A stretch of DNA of 64,000 nt, taken from Takakia lepidozioides (taxonomy: Eukaryota; Streptophyta; Takakiopsida; Takakiales; Takakiaceae). Under the pieces are notes generated by a model that worked only from the letters and a program-made list of their open reading frames with translations, was not told where the DNA came from and made no database searches. The DNA lies in contig CM060731.1 of NCBI GenBank assembly GCA_030704615.1, positions 87,090,756-87,154,755 on the forward strand, given 5' to 3'. The position numbers and the translations under genes are program-made. Position 1 is the stretch's first letter. The number at the start of each line of letters is the position of its first letter. Shown piece by piece: positions 55,101 through 64,000 of the stretch.

Positions 55101-55286
55101 GTGGCTTGCCTGAGAGTACTCGGCTTCAGTTGGCGCAGGTTGTGAGCAAGACACTGGAATCTCCTGCTGGAGCTTCAGTTTGGCCATGCGAGAGATTGGC
55201 CGTCGTCCGTAGTACAGAGCTTTCAACTTCCGCCGCGGTCTGGATGTGAGGTCTCTCTCAGGAGAGCCACGCCCTTCAGGCGGCAT
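49147..55286 (-). CDS. ParB-like domain fused to a permuted amino-type DNA methyltransferase (element D)
   Basis: About eleven exons on the minus strand. Exon 1 (about 55286-55110) is basic (RPRRKLKALYYGRRP). Exon 2 (about 54766-53322) has a long charged, Ala/Glu-rich region and then the ParB/sulfiredoxin-like domain: RPALPGDIDKLKFSFRDG and, near 53455-53490, FYVWDGNHRLLAWM, the signature DGNHR. Middle exons include 53203-53014, 52910-52626 and 52320-52108. A Lys-rich nuclear-type linker (51200-51050) precedes QCVNESFLDAL. Then come CDMILLDIPDGELL (motif IV-like, about 50615-50645), GGCVVVLATRGK, and later exons YCFVKRGSTFKF, SPAFIQTLMETC and ILDLTCGTG (SAM-binding motif I, about 50017-50043), ASMWAGTLSDRHVFAFEPD. 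Motif IV before motif I is the beta-group order of N6-adenine/N4-cytosine methylases. Frame breaks near 51010 and a T8 run near 49545 may be errors or decay. Predicted nuclear DNA-binding modification enzyme. Confidence 0.72.
50654..50697 (-). other. Putative 44-nt mini-intron before the methyltransferase motif IV-like exon
   Basis: On the minus strand GTGAGC...GGTGGAG removes a frame discontinuity exactly (FFTA then RACDMILLDIPDG). Copy C has a sequence-diverged segment of the same length at the same place (27382-27425, GTGTGT...CACGAG). Both are 44 nt and both leave the frame open. Confidence 0.5.
51528..52010. repeat. Tandem repeat of about 95 bp (five units) in a methyltransferase intron
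   Basis: Units read AATGGCTAAGTCCCTGAACG...ACTGGAAAATGGCGCCGAATTTCCAGTTCCGGGCCAGCCAGTCTAGGGACTTAGCC in abbreviated form. Each holds one GGCGCCGAATTTCC half-palindrome and an inverted CTAAGTCCC/GGGACTTAG pair. It lies in the intron between the exons ending near 52108 and starting near 51496. Similar motifs recur at 61213-61450 and 3370-3420. Confidence 0.85.
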
Positions 55287-55289
55287 AAG

Positions 55290-55540
55290 TCCCAGCCAAA
55301 AAGATCTCTTTTTTTGGGGTACATGCCTGGAATACCATGTTAAGCCAAGTTTAGAATGAGATTTAGGGTACGTGTCCAGGAAGCCATGCGTCGCCAGCCC
55401 AAATAATAACCGACGGCCGTCGACATTTATTGCCCAACTGCGCAATTAAATGTCGGATGAAGCCCTCCATGTCGGATGAAAATCGACGTAAACAGTCCCG
55501 GAATTTCCAACGTAGAGGTAATTCGGAGCGCTGCACGATG
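55290..55540 (-). promoter_or_regulatory. 5' region of the methyltransferase gene, element D
   Basis: Lies between exon 1 and the palindrome array. There is no separate gene; probable promoter and leader. Confidence 0.35.
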
Positions 55541-57185
55541 GAATTCCGGCGCCGGATTTCCATCCTGCAGGTAATTCGGAGCGCAGCAGGATGGAAATCC
55601 GGCGCCGAATTTCCATCCGCGGAGGAAGGGCGGCGGTGGAAATTTCCCTCATGCAGGTAATTCGGAAGCGCGCGGATGGAAATCCGGCGCCGAATTTCCA
55701 TCCGCGGAGGTAGGGCGGCGGTGGAAATTTCCCTCATGCAGGTAATTCGGAAGCGCGCGGATGGAAATCCGGCGCCGAATTTCCATCCGCGGAGGTAGGG
55801 CGGCGGTGGAAATTTCCCTCATGCAGGTAATTCGGAAGCGCGCGGATGGAAATCCGGCGCCGAATTTCCATCCGCGGAGGTAGGGCGGCGGTGGAAATTT
55901 CCCTCATGCAGGTAATTCGGAAGCGCGCGGATGGAAATCCGGCACCGAATTTCCATTCGCGCAGGTAGGGCGGTGCGCCGAATTTCCCTCCTGCAGGTAA
56001 TTCGGATCCCGGATGAATGGAAATTCGGCGCCGAATTTCCATCCAGCAGGTAAGTCGAATCCCGGATGAATGGAAATTCGGCGCCGAATTTCCATCCAGC
56101 AGGTAAGTCGAATCCCGCATAAATGGAAATTCGGCGCCGAATTTCCATCCTGCAGGTAATTCGAATCGGTGCCAAATGGATATTCGGCGCCGAATTTGCA
56201 TTCGCCATGTATTTCTGAGCGTGGAATTACCTTCGTGCAGGTAATTCCCAGATGAGAATTACCTTTGTGCAGGTAATTTCCAGATGAGAATTACCTTCGT
56301 GCAGGTAATTGTGGACGAAGAATTCACATCGATTGGAATTACCTGGAGGAAGGTAATTCTCATCTGGAAATTACCTGCACAAAGGTAATTCTCATCTGGG
56401 AATTACCTGCACGAAGGTAATTCCACGCTCAGAAATACATGTCGAATGGAAATTCGGCGCCGAATATCCATACGGCACCCATCCGACTTACCTGCTAGAT
56501 GGAAATTCGGCGCCGAATCTCCATCCACCCGAGATTCCACTTACCTGCTGGACGGAAATTCGGCGCCGAATCTCCATCCATCCGGGATTCCACTTACCTG
56601 CTGGATGGAAATTCGGCGCCGAATTTCCATCCATCCGGGATTCCACTTACCTGGAGGATGCAAATTCGGCGCCGTTTTCCATCTGTGGAAGTTTTTATGT
56701 CGGCCAGTTTTCGGTCTGACCCCCCGACAAGACTTCCTTTGGGGGGGCCCGGATGGAAATTCGGCGCCGAATCTCCGTCCATGGGATGTTCTCTGTCGCA
56801 CACTCGCCGGCCTCTGCGCCCGAGGCGACTTCATCCGGGCGTCCCCTGTTCGATATTCGGTGCCGAATTTCCGTCCGGGGGTTGAAATGTGACGGCCAAC
56901 TGCAGGCCACTCCCCCCTCCCCGACTGCATCCGAACCGCCCCGGATGGAAATTCGGCGCCGTTTTTCCATCTGGGGATGTTTTTATGCCGTCCAGTTTTC
57001 GGCCTGACCCCCCGACACGACTCCCTTTGGGGGGCCCGGATGGAAATTCGGCGCCGAATCTCCATCCAGGGGATGTTCTCTGTCGCACACACTCCGGCCT
57101 CTGCGCCCGAGGCGACTTCATCCGGGCTTCCTCTGTTGGATATTGGGTGCCGAATTTCCATTCGGGGGTAGTAATGTGAGGGCAC
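55541..57185. repeat. Palindrome array, GGAAATTCGG half-site type (element D)
   Basis: Left part (55541-55990): about five near-identical 90-bp units, each with one full palindrome and GGCGGTGGAAATTTCCCTCATGCAGG-type spacers. Middle: a large inverted repeat (56206-56441) and mirror-arranged palindromes. Right part (56440-57185): units also present in element A. The array separates the divergent methyltransferase (left) and transposase (right) genes, as in B and C. Confidence 0.95.
56206..56441. repeat. Large near-perfect inverted repeat (hairpin/cruciform former)
   Basis: Arms of about 95-100 bp run inward from ATGTATTTCTGAGCGTGGAA and its complement at 56421-56440. They are made of repeated GAATTACCT(T/C)(C/T)GTGCAGGTAATT units, around a 40-50 bp asymmetric centre near 56310-56340. 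The flanking palindrome repeats are also mirrored about the same centre. Confidence 0.9.
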
Positions 57186-57464
57186 GGTGCCGGCTTCTCC
57201 CCTTCAGCCGTCATCATCCGGACGGCCCCCCACTTTCTGACTGCATACCGTTGGCAGTTATTGCGCAAAGACCAGGGGCCGCATTCCGGAGACAAGGTTC
57301 ATTAACACTCTGACTGTGGATTTTTGAGATAGTTGGCTCCCTGGATTTGGATCAGGCTTCGTCGCTCGGACAAATCGGCATCGCATTCATTCCCATCGCT
57401 GCACCCCCTTCTACCAGGGAGCTTCCCCGCACGCCATCCTGGCAGTCTTGTGTGCACATCTCCC
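57186..57464 (+). promoter_or_regulatory. Transposase 5' leader / promoter region of element D
   Basis: Same as 961-1255. The open frame runs upstream of the ATG, but with no other Met in frame; the ATG at 57465 is preferred because copies B and C have a Met at the same place. Confidence 0.4.
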
Positions 57465-60400
57465 ATGGCGGAAAACCCGAGCGCTACAGTGTACTGCCCT
57501 CCTCACGAGCATAGAGCTTCATTTCCGTGCAGAGGGGACACCTGCCGGGTGATGGAGAAATATCTGTGCGTTCGATACCACCTGAAACCGGGGTCGGTTT
57601 TTTTGGAGGAGGAAAGGAAGGACTCAAACGGCCTTGTTGTCGAGAGTATTGTTGTGCTCCACGATGATTTCGGCGATGGCAGGGAATGGCGAGTTCCACC
57701 ATCGGACAGCGTCATATACAGGGCTGTTGGGGACTTCATTTGCCCGCCAAATGCACCGTCTATCCTGGCGCCTTCCACGAAACAATCCGCGAATCAGAGA
57801 GTGGGTACCTCAAAGAGAGAAGTCCGCAACGAAGTAAATCCAGAGCCGAACCCATCCATGAAGACGACCGAGAACCGGGTTGTTCACAACCTGTCCGACT
57901 CAGACGAGGTCATGGAAGTTCCGAGGTCGTCCTGGAGATCAGGCAAGTCCTCAATGGACGTCAGTGGAGGAGGGAGTCATATTCCCAGCACGAGCACCGC
58001 AGTTCGATCTATTCTAGAAATTCTGCGAGGGCTTCACCTGGAGGGACACCGGTCGGAGCTGGCCGGGCTGGACTACAGCAAGTTCGCAATTAAATCGGTT
58101 ACATGCCTTCCCGCCGACGTCGACGGTAATATCTTCTTTGAGTTCCCTCCTCGGGCGGACTACTCGAGGGCGTCCGGAATGTTGACAGATATGGATAGAA
58201 AACATGACGGTCATCCTTGGTGCGTTACCAAAACCACCAGCATGAAGATGCTTGATGGTGTGCGGGTGCGCTACGTTGTTTGTGCGGGCGCGTTGCGGTG
58301 TTTCTCCCCAACTTGCTTCCACTTTAAATCCAGAGGTCACAGGAACGAGACCGATTGGACAGGCACAGCTCACCAACCATTTCGAGCTCAGGAGAAGGTT
58401 CCGAACTCCACATTTAAGTGTGCGCATTGCAAAGAACCACCACACTGCATGTCTGTTTGTAATGCCAAGCAGTTCTATGTGTTGCACCGTTTCCCTGACC
58501 TCACCCGAGCTTGCATACACGTTGGTTCCCATTGTCACAAATTGGCGAGGGGGAACTCGCGGGAGGCTGCCCACGAAGCAGAGCAGCTCGTTCAGGAGGA
58601 GGTTAAGTTGAGACCGGGTGCCAAACCCAAACAGATACAGCTCCAAGCCGCCCATAAGATGGCATTGGCCAGAATTATGTCGGAAGACGGCTCCGATAGA
58701 GTTCCTCTCGACGAGAAGGAAATGGAGGCATTGCTGGAGTCGGTGTCCCACGTATGTTCACCGAATGTCCGAAACCACATTGTCTCATGCAAACAGAAAA
58801 TTGGGCGTGGCTCGGATATGCACTCCATTCTGGAGGTGAAGCGACGATGTGGATATGACTACATTCATGGAAGTAGGTTTCCAGGACAAGGGACTGAGGC
58901 AGATCGTTGTTTCGTATTCAAAATGTCCACGTGTGGACCTGGCAGTGGCGTCGAACTGGTCGACAGGATGACGAGTGGGAACTTGTCAAACAGTTGGGTC
59001 ATGTTCGACCATATCAAGCGAATTACAAATCACCAGTGGGTGACAATGGGTGCACATGTCTACGACACCCACTGCAGGATGCTAATGACAATTGCTATTT
59101 GTGAGATGAAAGGAGAGGACACACAATCGGAGATGCTTCTTTGGCAGGGAATAAACGAACAGATGGCCAAGGCGGGATTGCCCCCTCCCAATTTCCGTGG
59201 TTTCATGGCGGACAACGCACAAGCAAATTGGGCTGCCATCCGAAGGGTGTACGGGCAAGACCCCAATGTTCCCATGGAAGGCAAGGAGAGATCTTGTGGG
59301 TTCCATTTTCTGCAGAGCCTTTCGCAGTACACAACCAGGCTCGTGGCGCCAGATTTCAGAGAGGAGCACCGTTCCATGTGCCTTGCGTGGAAGCGCGCTC
59401 CCACCTTGGATGATGCAGAGACACAGTTTGCATGCATACGGGCTTGGTGGACATCGTCAGGTGCTGTAAGGAAATCAGACGAAGGAGCAATGGTCAGTTG
59501 GCTAGCATGGTGGCATTATCGTTTCCTCCAGTTCGGCGACTATATGCGGGAGGTGAGTTGCACGAATTCGCGTCCCGTTGGATATTATTCTTGGCCATAT
59601 TTGTAACTTGCTTGTAACCTCAACATGTGCTTGTGCAGGAAATGTGTCTCGACTCCGACACCGACATGCCCACGACAAACATGGCCGAATCAGTGCACTC
59701 TTCCTGGCGTGCCTCCTCTGCGGCGCATCTGGTGGACATCCTCACTGCCACAACGGAGGACATTGTGAGGTCAATTATGCAGCAATGCAGGTACAACGAG
59801 TTCTTGAAAGGGAAACAGTGGGGCTTGGGGCCGGACAGGCAGGAAATGCTGATGCGGACTGCCTCCAGATCGAAGAATCCTCGGAAGTGGGCGGCGGCCT
59901 TGCGAGAGGGCCTTCGGGACACGCCATTGCTGCGAAGAGGCCAACATTTGGAAGGAGATGTTCATACCCGTCCAGTGAGACGAAGACTTGACGAGGCACC
60001 TGGCGGAGAAGAGGATTCATGGCGAGCTGACAAGAATATTCGCACGCTCCCTCGTGGTCCGGTGATGTTGTCCGAGGAGGTCTCGTCGAGCACCGGAAGT
60101 CCTGCACGTTCAAGATCGCCATCTCCTTTGAGCACAGGGCGCGTGCCCCGGCAACATAACGAGCCATCTGTAGTAAAGCAATACAACATTCCCATTGTGG
60201 AGACAAGAGTGTCGGAGTCACAGTGGAGAATTGCGAGGACATTGCCGGCATTTCGAGGGAAGTGTTGCGCCATCCGGGTGGATACGAGAGCACGCTGTGG
60301 TGAGATGATTCGGAGGAACCCACACGGTGCTGTACCTGCACCTTGTTTCAGCGGCAGATTTTTGACTCCCACATTTGCTCACGCCACAACGCAGACATTT

Positions 60401-61057
60401 TGGTTCTGTAGGCACGACATAATGACCTGTGTATTTGGCAAGCCCAAGTACGGGATTCAGGGAATGCCGGAGCCTCCGGGCGTCTGGCCTGTTGCACCGG
60501 GTTGCAGCCTCTCTCAGAATGAGGCGGATGCTCTATCTGCAGCAGGATTTCGAATGGTGCAACGCACAGACATCCCGGCCCACGCATTTCCGGTTCCTCA
60601 GACCCAGCCATTGCAGACTGCTCGGTCCAGTAGAGACGGATTGGACAATTCTGCACATCCCACAATGCGATTCGGAAGAGTGAAGAGACGACACCCTCCC
60701 AACAAGTTGAATGAGACTCGGATTGCCAATGCTCTTGGGATGGCTTGCACTATTCAGAGCTCCGTGGACGTACCCCCACCCGGCCTTGGGCGTGTGTATC
60801 GGATGGCAACGGCCGGCTCGGCTGTACGCGACGATGTATACACAATTACGATTGGAGTGGAGCCGACTTGCAACTGTACGGACTTCTCGTTGATGGAAGC
60901 AAAGAAGGGTTCGAAGTATTATCCGTGCAAGCATCTGTATTACATTTACCTGAAGAGGTTGAGGATGAACGTGACTATTGATGACTTTATTCATGCACCG
61001 GCGTTGAGCGTGAACGAGCTGCACAAACTCCTCCTTAGGGATTCCAGAAATCATTGA
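57465..61057 (+). CDS. Intact Mutator-like transposase with WRKY-GCM1-type and SWIM zinc fingers
   Basis: Two exons (57465-59552 and 59639-61057, GT-AG intron of 86 nt joining MRE to EMCLDSD) give 1168 residues without a stop. Residues 248-358 form a WRKY-GCM1-like finger: DGHPW at 248-252, C273/C279/C284, C319/C322, C328/C332, then C350 and H352/H356/H358. The DDE-like core has D515 (FDHIKRI) and D583 (FRGFMADNAQ) 68 residues apart, and a CxxH at 611-614 (SCGFHF), the arrangement known for Mutator-like transposases. The third acid is not certain. A Ser/Arg-rich linker (about 840-880) and a further Cys cluster (about 905-975) precede the SWIM finger CNC...CKH at 1107-1128. Role: cutting and joining element ends in the nucleus. 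The best candidate for an active source in the window. Confidence 0.9.
59553..59638 (+). other. Transposase intron (86 nt)
   Basis: GTGAGTTGCACG ... TGCTTGTGCAG. The phase 0 junction reads ATGCGGGAG then GAAATGTGT. The donor is conserved in copies A, B and C. Confidence 0.8.
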
Positions 61058-61212
61058 TGGGGCAAACGGAATCCTCCATATGGATATTTTCAAATGCATT
61101 TTGCTGTATCAGACTTTTTTTTTGCAGTGTAATGAAATGCACCCAAAACTCCTGGAATGAGGCAATATTCCATTCAAACTGAGATCCAACAGAAGCAGTT
61201 GTGGGGCCATTT
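61058..61212. other. Transposase 3' flank, element D
   Basis: Short non-coding AT-rich stretch with a T10 run near 61116. No feature seen. Confidence 0.4.
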
Positions 61213-61450
61213 CTGGAAAAATGGCGCCGAATTTCTCTTTTTGGGGCCGAAAACTCGCTAAGTCCCAACATGCACTGGTACCTGTGTTTGGGAAAATGGC
61301 GCCGAATTTCTCTTTTTGGGGCCGAAAACTGGCTAAGTCCCAACATGCACTGGTACCGTGTCTGGAAAAATGGCGCCGAATTTCTCTTTTTTGGGCCGAA
61401 AACTGGCTAAGTCCGAACATGCACTGGAAAAATGGCGCCGAATTACCTGT
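61213..61450. repeat. Tandem repeat of about 80 bp with ATGGCGCCGAATTTCTC units
   Basis: Three to four units: GGAAAAATGGCGCCGAATTT..., then TTGGGGCCGAAAACTGGC and TAAGTCCCAACATGCACTGG. Element A keeps only the last unit after its deletion. The motif set is shared with the intron repeat at 51528-52010. Confidence 0.8.
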
Positions 61451-61736
61451 CATGAGGGGACCTATAGCCGTGGAATTCGGCACCATTTTTCGCCAGAGAG
61501 ACCTATTGCCGCGAAATACGTCGCCGTTTTTTCAGGTTACGGACCCTATTACCGCGAAATTCGGCGCCATATTTGCACATGTCGCTGGGAATTGGCATGA
61601 GCGGAAGACGAAATTTCATGAGCACAACTGTCAAAAGTGCAATTTTTCCTTCAAGGGGCCGAATAATATATTTGTTTTTCCTGACACATTGCATTAAATT
61701 ATTGTTTTTTATTGTTTTTTATTTTCGAAATTTGTA

Positions 61737-61825
61737 CTTCTGCTCATGAAAACCGATTGTGTTACTACTCTGCTCATGCCGCTCATGCCGCTCATGCCGC
61801 TCATGCTCATGAAATAGCAAACCTC
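61737..61825. repeat. Right terminus of element D with GCTCATG repeats
   Basis: Three GCCGCTCAT units followed by GCTCATGAAATAGCAAACC and TC at 61825. Identical in layout to element A's end (3720-3799). Confidence 0.85.
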
Positions 61826-61833
61826 CCCTGACC
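61826..61833. repeat. Target-site duplication of element D, right copy (CCCTGACC)
   Basis: Identical to 48918-48925. Confidence 0.85.
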
Positions 61834-62640
61834 CAGGCCTTGCAGGGTGTGGCCTTATGAGACGTACTTCGCCGGCTGCCAGTACACGGCAGGCTTTATG
61901 CCTTCTTTGAAATTCGGAAGTGCCGTAAAAATCTATCTCGAGTCCAATTTCCAACAGTACTTGCAAATTGGCAATAATTGTGATGCTTCACACATTCATC
62001 CACGTATGTTGTACTGCCTATCCTGTGATTTGCAGTTCGCCGTCGCTGGCGCAATGCAGTCATTTCGGCATAAAGCTTGATGTCGGCAATCATAATGTGT
62101 TGCGTACCTTCGTGCTAAGTGTCCCCTTGAGTGTCAGTGTTTGTGCTATGCTCTTCTGGCACAGCACAAACAAATTTGACTCGGGGTATCCTATTTATTG
62201 GACTCGTGGGGCCATTGTCGTCTTTCCATAATGGATGTCTTCATATCCTTTGCAAGGTTTGCTTTTCATCCAAACACAATACGGCTTCTTGTAGCTTCTT
62301 GTCTTTGAAGACAGTTTTTCTAGTTGGTGTCTCTCAGTGTGGCTGACTACGGAGTTCGGTGCAAACTTTCGCCGTGCATGTCATTCTTACATCCATTGCA
62401 TGCATTGCCCGCAGTCTTTGGGTCAGTGCTACCCTTATTCACCTCAGTTCGTTTGGGGTGGATCCCATTTTGAGAATTACGGGCTATCAGTTCGGGGGAC
62501 CCTTTGTGGATCGCAACTTTGGGTCAGTGTAGGAAACATGTAGGAGAGAGACAGACTTGCTCAATTTCATTCCAATGCAGGTAGTCTTCCACTGACTGCC
62601 ACTGCAGATGATGATGGGTTTGCAGTTGTTCATGAGGATG
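61834..62640. other. Unannotated flank right of element D
   Basis: This should be contiguous with 48917 before D inserted. I find no convincing coding signal. A LINE body would be expected here from the RNase H fragment on the other side, but I cannot recognise it. Confidence 0.35.
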
Positions 62641-64000
62641 AGCTGGTTATAGTGTTCCCTCCGGAATTGGGTTCTCTACTTGTTCAAAAAGAGGTGTATG
62701 ACGAGGATGGGAATTTGGATTCTGGGCACTTGGAGAAACCATTGGTTGGCGAGTGTGGAAGGAAGTGGAGAGTCCTTCCAGGCACATACTGAGTCCTTGG
62801 AAAAGAGAGAAGACAATCAGCAGGATCAGTGGTTACCCCTGGCACTGCAACATCGGTCGTGCAGCAGAAGGGCACAGTTCATATGAAACAAGAGGTGAGC
62901 AATCCACTACATTCGTGACTCTTTCAGACTCGTCCTCGGAGGATGTTTCTGAGATTCCTCCGCCAGTGCAGACTCCATTCTTGGATGATGACGAATTGCA
63001 GGAGATAACGAGTATCATTCCGAAATTGAAAGCCCTCGCAGGGGTGCCTGGGTGCAAGAGCGAGCTGCGTTTTGTTGATTGGGAGTCCCTTCGGGTGCAG
63101 CGGGTTCAATATGTGCCAGCAGAGTTTGATGGGGACATCCTGTTTGAGCTCAACCCTCCCACGTCTTCCAGTGGACTAGTTGGGCTTCTGCAGGGCATGG
63201 ACAAAAAACATGACGGGCACCCTTGGTGCAGGACAAAAACATCGAACATCCACAACAACATTGGATTGAAATTTCGAAGGTCGGATTGCGTTGGGCATTG
63301 CAAGTGCGTGAATATTTCTTGCCCTCGCCTGAGAAACAGCGCTAAACCAAACGAAAGTGAGTGGGAAGGTGTGCCCCTGAATCCTTTCACCCTAGGGCTT
63401 TGCCCCTCCCAAGACCAATACTTTTGTGTGCAGGTTCTGCAAACTTGCCCCGTCTAGTGTTTCTGTGTGCCACACTCGTATGTACCAAGTGGCACACCGA
63501 TGCAAGACAATGACTCGTGCCTGCATTTATATGGGTACACACGAGCATCTTGTGTCGAAGGGAAGTTGCAAGGATAGCGTGGACATCGCTAGAAATCTGC
63601 TGAAGCAGGAGTTCCACAATGCCCCTTGTGCATCACCTTCTGCTATAGCGCTTGCAGCTAGCAAGGCATTCCTGGAAAAACACATACTAGGTGAAGGGGA
63701 TGCGACACAACCAATGCTAGATGCAGATTCGCTTGATGTAGTGATGGACCATTTCTCCGTGTTGAGCTCTCCCAATATTCGAAACTAGGTGAATGCACTC
63801 AGAATGGGCACAGACAGTGCTGGATTCATGGACAACATTATGGACCTCAAACGGAGGAGTTGCTATGAATTCATTCAAAACAGTATCTTCCCTGGCCAGG
63901 GTTCCTCCAAGGTGTATTTGTTCAAGATGTCCACAGTGGGCGAAGGCAGTGGTGTGAGCATAGTCCGCCGAATGCAACTTGGAGGAGATTTGGCAAAATG
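62641..64000 (+). pseudogene. Divergent Mutator-like transposase, copy E, cut by the window end
   Basis: Homologous to the N-terminal half of the D transposase but far more diverged (roughly a third to two fifths identical by eye). It has acidic ELVIVFPPELG, LSDSSSEDVSEIPPP (cf. LSDSDEVMEVP), GCKSELRFVDWESLRVQRVQYVP, FDGDILFELNPP, MDKKHDGHPWCRTKTS, CVGHCKCVNISC, VCRFCKLAPSSVSVC, ACIYMGTHEH, VMDHFSVLSSPNIRN, then LKRRSCYEFIQ and LFKMSTVGEGSGV. Frame breaks near 62795 and 63420 and a TAG after NIRN (about 63786) mark it as a pseudogene unless introns explain some of them. It shows a second, older lineage of the same transposase family. Confidence 0.8.

Larger units (their letters stand above)
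48926..61825 (+). mobile_element. Element D: complete 12.9-kb Mutator-like transposon with intact transposase
   Basis: The left end is GGGGGCTGCTATTTCATGAG (same as the right end of element C) and the right end (reverse complement) is GAGGTTTGCTATTTCATGAG. Flanks are CCCTGACC duplications. Contents: ParB-like/methyltransferase gene (minus), GGAAATTCGG-type palindrome array, intact two-exon transposase (plus). U1, U2 and the second array are absent. Orientation is opposite to element C in the window. The strand given is that of the transposase. Confidence 0.93.

Noticed and set aside
57465-61057. hAT, KDZ or P-element transposase
   Set aside because: CxxH after the second Asp is shared by several superfamilies, but the 68-residue D-D spacing, WRKY-GCM1 and SWIM fingers and 8-9 bp duplications fit Mutator-like elements best.
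1-64000. Bacterial or viral genome segment
   Set aside because: ParB-like and methyltransferase motifs might suggest a phage, but introns, Ty3/gypsy elements, LINEs and Mutator-like ends with target duplications show a eukaryotic nuclear genome.

Overview
This is a eukaryotic nuclear window made almost entirely of nested transposable elements; I see no ordinary host gene, rRNA or tRNA gene. Coding regions have GT-AG introns. Together with the Ty3/gypsy elements, LINE remnants and a WRKY-GCM1-type zinc finger, this points to a green-lineage genome. A repeat-rich streptophyte (charophyte) alga such as Chara is my best guess, by inference only.

The dominant component is one family of very large Mutator-like DNA transposons (13-14.5 kb) with 8-9 bp target-site duplications (TSDs). 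Their ends carry a CTATTTCATGAGC core and CATGAGC repeats. Five copies or relatives are visible. Element A (1-3799) has its right part only. Element B (5613-46157) is interrupted and lacks its right end. Element C (17645-32206) is complete. Element D (48926-61825) is complete and has an intact transposase. A divergent transposase relative, E, occupies 62640-64000. Each full element has a transposase gene and, divergently transcribed, a multi-exon gene that appears to fuse a ParB/sulfiredoxin-like domain to a permuted amino-type DNA methyltransferase. The intergenic region between them is packed with roughly 22-bp palindromes. B and C also carry a second palindrome array and two divergently transcribed paralogous genes of unknown function (U1, U2). 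The palindrome half-site is GGAAATGCGG in B and C but GGAAATTCGG in A and D, so site and element subfamily co-vary.

Layout: A ends at 3799 inside a minus-strand Ty3/gypsy pol fragment (3800-5612). B starts at 5613 inside that same fragment. B holds transposase (minus), array, then the 5' half of its methyltransferase gene up to 15273. There a second Ty3/gypsy-type retroelement, R (15274-41766), is inserted with a CATG duplication. R is transcribed on the minus strand. It carries gag-protease, a C5-cytosine DNA methyltransferase, reverse transcriptase-RNase H, integrase and a C-terminal PHD finger, plus an apparently captured GIY-YIG-like gene and an unknown leader ORF. R is itself split between RNase H and integrase by the complete element C, with a perfect 9-bp duplication GTCTCACCA. 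After R, the 3' half of B's methyltransferase gene resumes at 41767, followed by array 2, U1 and a truncated U2. LINE remnants lie at 46400-48830. Element D then occupies 48926-61825, flanked by CCCTGACC.

How the parts may work together (inference): the transposase would mobilise the element, and the ParB-like/methyltransferase protein may bind or modify the palindromes in its own bidirectional promoter and introns, acting as an element-encoded regulatory or epigenetic system. R independently combines a DNA methylation writer with a chromatin reader. Most copies carry frameshifts and stops; the D transposase is the clear exception.
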